A stretch of DNA of 64,000 bases from NCBI GenBank assembly GCA_964580725.1, contig CAZOLV010000012.1, positions 1 to 64,000 of the forward strand. The letters are read 5' to 3'. The notes beneath the pieces were generated by a model that saw only the letters and a program-made list of their open reading frames with translations, was not told where the DNA came from and did no database searches. Of the stretch, positions 26,890-34,524 are shown one piece after another. Each line of letters opens with the position of its first letter. Positions within the stretch are counted from its first letter, which is position 1. The DNA comes from Amarolinea sp964580725. GTDB lineage: Bacteria > Chloroflexota > Anaerolineae > SSC4 > Amarolineaceae. Position numbers and translations under genes: made by a program.

Positions 26890-27276
26890 ATGGACACACG
26901 GCATTTGGCGGCAACGCCAGTTTCATCACAGACCGACCCAGAGATGCACGCACGGCTGATGGCCAACAATCACGTTGGCGCGGGAGTAAATGTAGATTTA
27001 GAAATGCTGGCCTTCATGCACCGTTTTGCCCGTGATCTCCTTCATCAGAAGGTCATCGTCTGGTTTGCGCAACACCCAGATCAGGCCGTCAGTCTGGCGG
27101 CCATTGCGCCGATCATCCGCCGTCCGCCCGAAGTGGTGCGCCCCGTCTTGGGCGATATGGTCCTCAACGGTCTGCTGGTCGCCGAGCGTCGCAACGGCGA
27201 GGCGACCTATCAGCTCTGCTCCAACCCACATCTACAAGCCATCGCACAACGCTACAGCCTCCGCCTGAGCCGCTAA
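26890..27276 (+). CDS. Small winged-helix protein, function unknown
   Basis: 128 residues from ATG 26890, chosen for its strong AAGGAGGGG site; the open frame extends upstream to 26743 without a better start. The centre and C-terminus (VSLAAIAPIIRRPPEVVRP and VLNGLLVAERRNGEATYQL) read as a winged helix-turn-helix, with the wing formed by the last part. No enzymatic or metal-binding motif is seen. It is divergent from sufR and directly upstream of the PIN-toxin locus. It could regulate either neighbour, but nothing in the sequence decides which. Confidence 0.6.
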   Translation: MDTRHLAATPVSSQTDPEMHARLMANNHVGAGVNVDLEMLAFMHRFARDLLHQKVIVWFAQHPDQAVSLAAIAPIIRRPPEVVRPVLGDMVLNGLLVAERRNGEATYQLCSNPHLQAIAQRYSLRLSR

Positions 27277-27326
27277 CATCCGCCGCTGTTCGACCCTCTC
27301 CTCCTCGGCCGCAGCCGGCCGGGCGC

Positions 27327-27494
27327 CTGCCCATCGACGCGGCCTGGCTGGAAACAGAACAACAGCGCACGGCCCGTGCGGCCCGGCTCAGCTCGCAGAT
27401 CCTGGCCGAACTGGAAGCGTTACGCGTCGCGGTGGACGCAAACTGGCGCTCCGACAAGACCGCGGTCGAGTTGATCACCGAGGGGCGCCGTTAG
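27327..27494 (+). pseudogene. VapB-like antitoxin fragment without a normal start codon
   Basis: A coding-like stretch ends 2 bases before the PIN toxin ATG. It reads WLETEQQRTARAARLSSQ, continues LAELEALRVAVDANWRSDKT and ends VELITEGRR and stop, which looks like an antitoxin C-terminus. The frame is open far upstream but contains no ATG, GTG or TTG back to at least 27126. Only a CTG at 27327 could serve. Either the antitoxin lost its N-terminus or it uses a rare start. The tail's match to antitoxins is by eye. Confidence 0.4.
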
Positions 27495-27496
27495 TC

Positions 27497-27937
27497 ATGT
27501 ACGTCGTAGATGCCAGCGTCCACGTCGCCGATGTGCGCCCCTCGGAACCGCGCCACCGGGAGGCGCGTGCCTTTCTGGATCATGTGCGCCGCACGGGCGT
27601 ACCGGTCTATGGCCCGCTCATCGTCCTGGCCGAGGTTGCGGCCGGCATCGCCCGCGGCACCGGACGACCCAACCTGGCGCTCCGGCTGACAGGCTTGCTC
27701 CGCCGCGTCCCTAACTTCATCTTCCTGCCCATAGACCAAGCCCTGGGCGACCTGGCCGCCGAAGTTGCGGCCAGCCAGCAGGTGCGCGGATGCGACGCCA
27801 TCTACATCGCCCTGGCGCAGCAAATGGGCGCAACCCTGGTGACACTGGACGGCGAACAGTGTCTGCGCGCGCCCGCGGCCATCCTGGCGCAGACGCCGGC
27901 CGAAGCGTTGCTGGCCTCGAATCAGGAGCAAGGTTAG
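27497..27937 (+). CDS. vapC: PIN-domain ribonuclease, VapC-type toxin
   Basis: 146 residues. The PIN acidic residues are visible: Asp5 (VVDASV), Glu46 (LAEVAAG), Asp100 (GCDAIYIALA) and Asp118 (TLDGEQ). Such toxins cleave specific RNAs, often initiator tRNA or rRNA, in a Mg-dependent way and are held inactive by an antitoxin encoded just upstream. Here the upstream antitoxin frame seems to lack a start codon, which raises the question of how the toxin is controlled. The ATG follows the antitoxin stop by 2 bases, the normal spacing of vapBC. Confidence 0.8.
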   Translation: MYVVDASVHVADVRPSEPRHREARAFLDHVRRTGVPVYGPLIVLAEVAAGIARGTGRPNLALRLTGLLRRVPNFIFLPIDQALGDLAAEVAASQQVRGCDAIYIALAQQMGATLVTLDGEQCLRAPAAILAQTPAEALLASNQEQG

Positions 27938-28073
27938 TTATGCCTCTCGACCCTATCCAATCCCCAGCGCATCGTCCCTACGGGATGGGGGGACGTGTCA
28001 TATCAACCCTTTCGATGGGACGCCGACGGGGCGCGTCGATGCGGGCCGCGTGCCTGCCCATCTCCGCCCGAAA

Positions 28074-28102
28074 TTGGCAACTCGCGCAAAACCCTGTATA
28101 AT
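28074..28102 (+). promoter_or_regulatory. Strong sigma70-type promoter of the CHAT-SIR2 operon
   Basis: TTGGCA (28074-28079), 17-base spacer, TATAAT (28097-28102). The -10 is perfect and the -35 matches 5/6. Transcription would begin near 28109, 60 bases before the CHAT-SIR2 ATG. The preceding ~135 bases (27938-28073) hold nothing I recognise. Confidence 0.65.
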
Positions 28103-28168
28103 CCTGGCGCCCGCCGCGGGTAATCGCCCCTGTTGTGACACGAAATCGAGCGTTCAACGCTGACGACC

Positions 28169-30562
28169 ATGCCCACCTCTTACCTTCGTTTCGACCTTCT
28201 GCTTGACCGCAACGACGCGGGCTACCGGGCGCGCGTGCTCGATTCGCCGGTTGGACAGGCCAGCGCAGCCCTCGAACTGCCGCCTGACTTTGCCCCCACC
28301 GCCGCCGGACAGACGCAGACCGTACTGCAGGCGACCGGCCGATCCCTCTTTGCCGTCCTTTTCAGAGCAGAGGTCGAAAACTGCTACCGACGCAGCCTCG
28401 ACAGCGCCCGCCGCCAGGATGCCGGACTGCGCATCCGTCTGCGCCTGGCCGACGCACCCGCACTCGACGGCTGGCCCTGGGAAACCCTGTTCGATCCGCA
28501 GCAGCAACGCTTCCTCGGCCTGGCCAGCGACACGTCACTCGTCCGCTTCCTCGACCTTCCCGTGCCGGAGAGCCGCCCCGCCGTCAAGCCGCCGCTGCGT
28601 ATGCTCGTCGTCATCGCCAACCCCACCGATACCCCACCGCTCGATGTGGAGCAGGAGTGGGCGCGCCTGGCCGCCGCCGTCGAACCGCTGGAGATGCGCG
28701 GCCTGCTGCAACTCGAACGGCTCGATCAGGCTAGCCTGAGCGGCCTGCAGCGCCGCTGGCGCCAGCAGGAAACACACCTGCTACATTTCATCGGGCACGG
28801 CCTGTTCGATCCATCCGCCCAACAGGGCTTTCTGCTCTTCGAAGACGACATGCGCCGCAGCCGGCCGGTCAATGGGCAGCAGCTTGGAGCACTGTTGGGC
28901 GGACGTCCGCCGGCGCTCGTCTTCCTCAATGCCTGCGAAGGCGCACGCAGCGCGTCGGGCGGCGCCTTCCGCGGCGTGGCGCAAGGGCTGGTACAGCAGG
29001 GCATCCCCGCCGTCATCGCCATGCAGGCCGCCATCAGCGACAGCGCGGCCCTGGCCCTCAGTCAAGAGTTTTACGGCGCCATCGCCGACGGCTATGCCGT
29101 GGACGCCGCCCTGGCCGAGGCGCGCAAGGCCGTCTTTGCCGCCCAGGACGTCGGCGGACTGGCCGAATGGGCGCTGCCCGTCCTCTTCATGCGCACGCCC
29201 GATGGCCGCCTGTTCGACCTGCAACCGCTGAGCGACGCCGAACGTCAGCACAACCAGATCGGCGCGCTCCTGCGCCAGGCGCAGGGCGCACAGGCCGGCG
29301 AAGATTGGGCCGCCGCCGCCCGCCGCCTGCAGCAGGTCTTGCAGCTCGACCCCGATCATGTCGAAGCGGCGGCGCGCCTGCGCGCCGTGCAAAGACAGCA
29401 GGAACTGACCGAACTGTTCAGCATTGGCCAGAATCACTACAACGCCGGCCGCTGGCGCGAAGCGTTGGATCAGTTCTTGCGGGTGCAAGACCTGGGCGGC
29501 AACTACAAAGGGGTCTTTGGCCTCATCGCCACCGTCAAGATGAAGATTGCCCAGACCGACCCCGGCCTGGCCGCCGGCCGCGCTGTGGGCGTTCCTGCTG
29601 CCGCCCGCGCCGCCGATCAACTCTACGGGCCGATCATCAAGGCGCTACTGGCCGGCCGGCTGACCCCCGTGCTTGGCCCTGGCGTCAACCTCTGCGGCCG
29701 GCCGCCTGGCGTCGCCTGGCAAACGGGCCAGTATCTGCCCGGCGCCGATGAACTGGCCGTCTACCTGGCCGACGCCTTCAGCTATCCCCTGGCCGACCGG
29801 GAGAACCTGGCCAAAGTGTCGCAGTACATCAGTGTGATGCGTGACATCGGCCCGCTCTACGATGAACTGCGCCCCGTTTTCGACGCCGACTACCCACCCA
29901 CTCCCGTGCATCAACTGCTGGCCGCCCTGCCCGCCGCCCTGCGCAGCCAGAATTATCCCTATCCCCACCAGTTGGTCATTACCCTCAACTACGACGACCT
30001 GCTGGAACGCGCCTTGCAGAGCGCCGGCGAACCGTTCGACGTGGTGTCATACATGGCCGAGGGCGCCGTACGCGGCGGCTTCGTGCACGATCCGGCCGGC
30101 GAAACCGACCGCATCCCCATTGACAGGCCCAACGAGTATCTCGACCTGCCCATTGACCAGACCGCCGCCCGGCACATGCTCATTCTCAAGATTCACGGCG
30201 CCGTCGAACGGCGCAACCAAGACACCGACAGCTACGTCATCACCGAAGATCACTACATCAACTTCGTCCCGCGCATGGATGTCGCCTCGCTGGCGCCCGC
30301 GCCCCTGCTTGCCTACCTCAAACGCTGCTATTTCCTCTTCCTCGGCTATGACCTGAGCGCCTGGAACGTGCGCACCGTGCTGCACCGCGTCTTTTCGCCC
30401 AAGCGCGGCTACGCCTGGGTCGTCGAGCCGTCGCCCCGCGCCATTCACCAAAAATTCTGGGCGCGGCACAACGTTGACGTACTCGACCTGAGCCTGGAGG
30501 AGTTCGTGGCAGGCCTCAGCGAGCGGCTGCAGAAGCTGCCGCTGGCCGGAGGCCGCCCATGA
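28169..30562 (+). CDS. CHAT protease-TPR-SIR2 fusion protein
   Basis: 797 residues, predicted cytosolic. An N-terminal CHAT (caspase-like) protease spans about 90-350, with the dyad His210 (HFIGHG) and Cys256 (FLNACEGA). A helical TPR-like linker (about 362-465) follows. A SIR2-like domain (about 485-790) has VLGPGVN (501-507), TLNYDD (605-610), KIHG with His676, ITEDHY and LGYDLSAWN. CHAT domains cleave proteins; SIR2 domains of defence systems usually destroy NAD. Joining both in one chain suggests a suicide effector in which proteolysis controls, or accompanies, NAD depletion. It has a strong promoter and overlaps the WD40-ATPase gene by 4 bases. Confidence 0.85.
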   Translation: MPTSYLRFDLLLDRNDAGYRARVLDSPVGQASAALELPPDFAPTAAGQTQTVLQATGRSLFAVLFRAEVENCYRRSLDSARRQDAGLRIRLRLADAPALDGWPWETLFDPQQQRFLGLASDTSLVRFLDLPVPESRPAVKPPLRMLVVIANPTDTPPLDVEQEWARLAAAVEPLEMRGLLQLERLDQASLSGLQRRWRQQETHLLHFIGHGLFDPSAQQGFLLFEDDMRRSRPVNGQQLGALLGGRPPALVFLNACEGARSASGGAFRGVAQGLVQQGIPAVIAMQAAISDSAALALSQEFYGAIADGYAVDAALAEARKAVFAAQDVGGLAEWALPVLFMRTPDGRLFDLQPLSDAERQHNQIGALLRQAQGAQAGEDWAAAARRLQQVLQLDPDHVEAAARLRAVQRQQELTELFSIGQNHYNAGRWREALDQFLRVQDLGGNYKGVFGLIATVKMKIAQTDPGLAAGRAVGVPAAARAADQLYGPIIKALLAGRLTPVLGPGVNLCGRPPGVAWQTGQYLPGADELAVYLADAFSYPLADRENLAKVSQYISVMRDIGPLYDELRPVFDADYPPTPVHQLLAALPAALRSQNYPYPHQLVITLNYDDLLERALQSAGEPFDVVSYMAEGAVRGGFVHDPAGETDRIPIDRPNEYLDLPIDQTAARHMLILKIHGAVERRNQDTDSYVITEDHYINFVPRMDVASLAPAPLLAYLKRCYFLFLGYDLSAWNVRTVLHRVFSPKRGYAWVVEPSPRAIHQKFWARHNVDVLDLSLEEFVAGLSERLQKLPLAGGRP

Positions 30563-33500
30563 GCGAGCAGGCGCTCGCCGCCTCCCCTTACAAGGGCCTG
30601 ACGCCCTACAGCGAAGACGACGCCAGTTTCTTCTTTGGGCGCCAGCGCGAGCGCGACATGATCGAGGCCAACCTGATCGCCACGCGCTTGACGCTGCTCT
30701 ACGGCGCCAGCGGCGTCGGCAAAAGCTCCGTCCTGCGCGCCGGCGTCGTGCATCATCTGCGGGCCGAGGCGCGCCAGCGCTTGCTCCTGGACGAGCCGCT
30801 CGAACACATCGTCGTCGTCGCCAACGCCTGGCGCGACGATCCGCTGCACAGCCTGCTCGACGCCGTTCACCGCACGCTGTTAGAGGTCGCTGGCGCGCCT
30901 GGCGCCGAGACGCTGGCCCTGCTGTCCCCCTCCGCCGCCGCGTTCACGCCGACATTGCAGGCCTGGACCGGCGCCCTCGACTGCGACCTGCTCGTCATCC
31001 TCGACCAGTTCGAGGAATACCTCTTCTACCACCCCAATGAAGATGGTCTCGGCACGCTCGCCTTCGAACTGCCGCGCGCCATCAATCACCCTGACCTACG
31101 CGTCAATTTCCTCATCGCCATTCGTGAGGATGCCCTGGCCCGGCTCGACCGCTTCAAGGGACGCATCCCCAGCCTCTTTGCCAACTATCTGCGCATCCAA
31201 CACCTGGACGTGGCGGCGGCGCGCGCCGCCATCGAACAGCCGCTGGCCGCCTACAACGATCTGTACGCCCCGCCGCAGCCTGTCGGCATCGAACCGACGC
31301 TGGTCGAGGAAGTGCTGGCGCAGGTGCAAACCAATCAGGTCTTCGTTGGCGAAATGGGGCGCGGCGTCACCGCTGCCAGCGGCCCGCTGCGCGTCGAAAC
31401 GCCGTATCTTCAGCTCGTCATGAGCCGCCTGTGGGCCGAGGAGATACAGGCCGGCCAGACGGTCTTGCGCCTGGCCACCCTGCAACAACTGGGCGGTGCC
31501 GAGCGCATCGTCCGCACCCATCTCGACACTGTCCTGGCCACGCTGACGCCCGCCGAACAGCAGTGCGCCGCCCGCGTCTTTCATCACCTCGTCACCCCGT
31601 CCGGCGCCAAGATTGCCCACAGCGTGCCAGATCTGGCCGAATACAGCGGCCTGACGCCCGACCAGTTGACGCCCGTGTTAGAAAAACTCTCCAGTTTCAC
31701 CATGCGCATCCTGCGCCCCGTCGCCCCGCCGCCCGATCAGCCGGCGGCGGCGGCGCGCTTCGAAATCTTCCACGATGTGCTGTCGGCGCCCATTTTGGAC
31801 TGGCGCCTGCGCTTCGCACACGCCCAGGAACAGGCCGCCGCCGAAGCGCGCCTGCTAGCCGAACGGGCCGAGGCTGTCGAGCGCCTGCGCCGCCAAGAAA
31901 CGGAGGCCGCCGCCCGTCTGGCGCAGGAACGCCGGCGCACGCAGCGGCTGGCGCTCGGCGCGCTTGGACTGCTGGCTCTGCTTCTGGTGATGGCGGCGCT
32001 GGTGGTGGCGTTCGATCAGCAGGTCAACATCGCCAGAAGGGCCACTGCACGCGCCAACGCGGCCGCCGCCCGCAATCTGGCAGTGAGCGCCAATCTACAG
32101 TTGGCCAGCGACCCGGAGCTGAGCGTGCTGCTGGCCATGCAGGCGGCGCAGGTCGAGCCGATTGTGCAGGCCGAAGATGCCCTGCGCCAGGCGCTCGTCG
32201 CTTCCCCCGTGCGCGCCCTTCTGCGCGATCACGCCGGGCCTGTTTCAGTCGCCGCCTTCTCACCCGACGGCGCCTGGTTGGCCACCGCCGGCTTCGATGG
32301 GCAGATCGCCCTGCGCGAGGCCCGCACCGGCCGTCTGATCGCCTTGCTGCCCGATCACGCACAGTCTGTCTTCTGCCTGGCCTTCAGCCCGGACAGCCGC
32401 CTGCTCGTCAGCGGCGGCCGCGGCGCCATCGCGCGCCTGTGGACAGTGCCCGACGGCGCACTGCAGACCGAAATTCCTAACCTGGGCGGTGAGATCTACC
32501 GCTGCGTCTTTGGCCCCACTGACGCCGCCGGAGATTTTCAACTGCTTCTCGCCGGCGGCGGCTTCTCCGCCTTCGTGTGGGATGTGCGCAGCCAGCAGAT
32601 GGCCCTCTTCCTCGAAGGACACCGCGGCGGCCTCTGGTTCGCCGATTTTTCGCCCGACGGCCAGCGCATCGTCACCACCAGCGCCGACCGCACGGCGCGC
32701 ATCTGGGACGCCGTGTCCGGGCGACCGCTCGCCGTGTTGAGCGGTCACGAGGACGACACGCTCTTTGCGGTCTTCGACGCCAGCGGCCGGTGGGTTGCCA
32801 CCGCCAGCCGTGATCGCACCGCTCGCCTGTGGGATGCGACCACCGGCGAGCAGGTGCGCGTCTTCTTGGGGCACACCGCCGAAGTCAACGGTCTGACGTT
32901 CGATGCCGCCGCCCGCCGCTTGTACGGATCGTCGCTGGATGGCCGCGTGCTGGTTTGGGATGTGGCCAGCGGCGCGATGCAGGCCGAACTGCGCCATGAC
33001 GCCCGCATCACCGGCCTGATGCTCTCCCCCGACGGGCGCCTGCTCCTCACCAGCAGCGCCGATCACACCGCCGCCCTCTGGAACACCCACACCTGGCAGC
33101 GCCTGCAGACGCTGCGCGGTCACACCGACGTCGTCAGCAGCGGCCTCTTTCATCCCGGCGGCGCACTGGTCGTCACCACCAGTCTGGATGGTGCAGTGCG
33201 TCTCTGGACGGCCAATGCCGGACAGTCGCTGTATGCCCTGCCCGCGGCGATGACGGCGCAGCCGATCTGGAGCGCCGCGTTCAGCCCGGACGGCGCCCGC
33301 ATCGTCAGCGCCGGCGATGATGGCAGCGTGATACTGTGGGACGCACTCTCCGGCCAACAGTTGGCCGCGTCACGTGGCCACACCGGCGCCGTGTACCGGG
33401 CGCGCTTCAGCCCCGACGGCCAGCGCCTTGTCAGCGTGGGTGCTGATGGCGATGTGCGCTGGTGGTCCATCGCCGATGGCGCCGAACTGGCAGTCTGGCG

Positions 33501-34446
33501 CGGACACACAGGACCGATCAACGATGTGGTTTTCGACGCCGACGGCAAACGTCTGCTGACGGTGAGCAACGACCAAACGGCGCTGGTGTGGGACGCGGCC
33601 AGCGGCCAGCCTGTTCTGACGCTGCGCAGCGCCCAGGGCGTCGCTCCCCCGAACTCGGCGAACGAGGGATCGCCCCCGAACTCGGGGGGCAGGGAGGCAA
33701 GCGCCCAGGGCGCGCTCCTGCGCGGCCGCTTCGATCACAAGGGCGCCCGCATCGTCGTGATCGGCGTGAATGGCAGGGCGACGCTATGGGACGCCAGGAC
33801 GGGCGCGGCGTTGGTCACACTGAGCCACTGTGCAGACGGCGCGGAGGCCGGCGCCGCCTGCCCGCTGCTGTTCGATGCCGAATTCAGCCCTGATGATCGG
33901 CTGCTGGTCACCGCCGGCGCCGACGGCAGCGCCCGCCTGTGGGATGTGGCCAGCGGACAGCCGCTGTTGACCCCCTTGCCGCATGACGCGCCAGTGACGC
34001 GCGCCCTGTTCAGCCCCGACGGCGCCAGCCTGCTGACGATCAGCCAGGACAAAACCGCCGTCTTGTGGGATGTCGCCAGCGGGCAGCGGCTGCTGCGCCT
34101 GGCAGACCAACAGGCGCCTCTCTCCGCCGTCGCTCTGAGTCCCAATGGCCACTTTGTTGCCATTGGCGGCGACACCGGCGATCCTACCGTGCGTTTGTGG
34201 GACTTGCGCACCGGCCAGATGCTGCGGACGTATTGGGGCCATGTGGCGGGGGTGCTCGATCTGGACTTCGACGCCGGCGGACGCTTTGTGGTGAGCGCAG
34301 GCAAGGACGGCGCCGTCCAGGTCTACGATTGCGACATTTGCGGCGACCTGCCGGCGCTGATGGCGCTGGCGCCCGACCATGTCACCCGTGAGCTGACGGC
34401 AGAGGAACGGCGCACCTACCTGTACGAACTGCAGGCTGGACGCTAA
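30559..34446 (+). CDS. STAND ATPase-TM-WD40 protein (16 WD repeats)
   Basis: 1295 residues. It starts with the nSTAND1-type NTPase: SPYKGLTPYSEDDASFFFGR, then Walker A GASGVGKS (49-56) and Walker B LLVILDQFEEY (144-154). Helical STAND modules reach about 420, then a coiled coil (about 420-460) and one TM helix (463-485). I count 16 WD40 repeats from about 555 to 1270, enough for two propellers. STAND proteins oligomerise on ligand sensing and recruit effectors. With the CHAT-SIR2 protein translationally coupled upstream (ATGA), this is the likely sensor/switch. The repeats have kept regular SPDG...LWD spacing. One inter-blade loop carries the in-frame GC repeat (33645-33694). Confidence 0.9.
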   Translation: MSEQALAASPYKGLTPYSEDDASFFFGRQRERDMIEANLIATRLTLLYGASGVGKSSVLRAGVVHHLRAEARQRLLLDEPLEHIVVVANAWRDDPLHSLLDAVHRTLLEVAGAPGAETLALLSPSAAAFTPTLQAWTGALDCDLLVILDQFEEYLFYHPNEDGLGTLAFELPRAINHPDLRVNFLIAIREDALARLDRFKGRIPSLFANYLRIQHLDVAAARAAIEQPLAAYNDLYAPPQPVGIEPTLVEEVLAQVQTNQVFVGEMGRGVTAASGPLRVETPYLQLVMSRLWAEEIQAGQTVLRLATLQQLGGAERIVRTHLDTVLATLTPAEQQCAARVFHHLVTPSGAKIAHSVPDLAEYSGLTPDQLTPVLEKLSSFTMRILRPVAPPPDQPAAAARFEIFHDVLSAPILDWRLRFAHAQEQAAAEARLLAERAEAVERLRRQETEAAARLAQERRRTQRLALGALGLLALLLVMAALVVAFDQQVNIARRATARANAAAARNLAVSANLQLASDPELSVLLAMQAAQVEPIVQAEDALRQALVASPVRALLRDHAGPVSVAAFSPDGAWLATAGFDGQIALREARTGRLIALLPDHAQSVFCLAFSPDSRLLVSGGRGAIARLWTVPDGALQTEIPNLGGEIYRCVFGPTDAAGDFQLLLAGGGFSAFVWDVRSQQMALFLEGHRGGLWFADFSPDGQRIVTTSADRTARIWDAVSGRPLAVLSGHEDDTLFAVFDASGRWVATASRDRTARLWDATTGEQVRVFLGHTAEVNGLTFDAAARRLYGSSLDGRVLVWDVASGAMQAELRHDARITGLMLSPDGRLLLTSSADHTAALWNTHTWQRLQTLRGHTDVVSSGLFHPGGALVVTTSLDGAVRLWTANAGQSLYALPAAMTAQPIWSAAFSPDGARIVSAGDDGSVILWDALSGQQLAASRGHTGAVYRARFSPDGQRLVSVGADGDVRWWSIADGAELAVWRGHTGPINDVVFDADGKRLLTVSNDQTALVWDAASGQPVLTLRSAQGVAPPNSANEGSPPNSGGREASAQGALLRGRFDHKGARIVVIGVNGRATLWDARTGAALVTLSHCADGAEAGAACPLLFDAEFSPDDRLLVTAGADGSARLWDVASGQPLLTPLPHDAPVTRALFSPDGASLLTISQDKTAVLWDVASGQRLLRLADQQAPLSAVALSPNGHFVAIGGDTGDPTVRLWDLRTGQMLRTYWGHVAGVLDLDFDAGGRFVVSAGKDGAVQVYDCDICGDLPALMALAPDHVTRELTAEERRTYLYELQAGR
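33645..33694. repeat. Dispersed palindromic repeat inserted in frame in the WD40 gene
   Basis: Two copies (CCCCCGAACTCGGCG at about 33646-33660 and CCCCCGAACTCGGGGGG at about 33673-33689) sit between WD repeats 11 and 12. They are translated as VAPPNSANEGSPPNSGG, an extra disordered loop absent from the other blades. Confidence 0.65.
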
Positions 34447-34524
34447 ACCCAGGCCAGGCGGGGCGCTTTGGCTCGACGCCCCGGCGGCGCGGGCGCCAGC
34501 AGTGTGCAAGGAGAAACGATCGCA

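Noticed and set aside
27940..28101. A short 53-codon ORF after the PIN toxin
   Set aside because: No ribosome-binding site and no domain; its end overlaps the CHAT operon promoter. Most likely non-coding.
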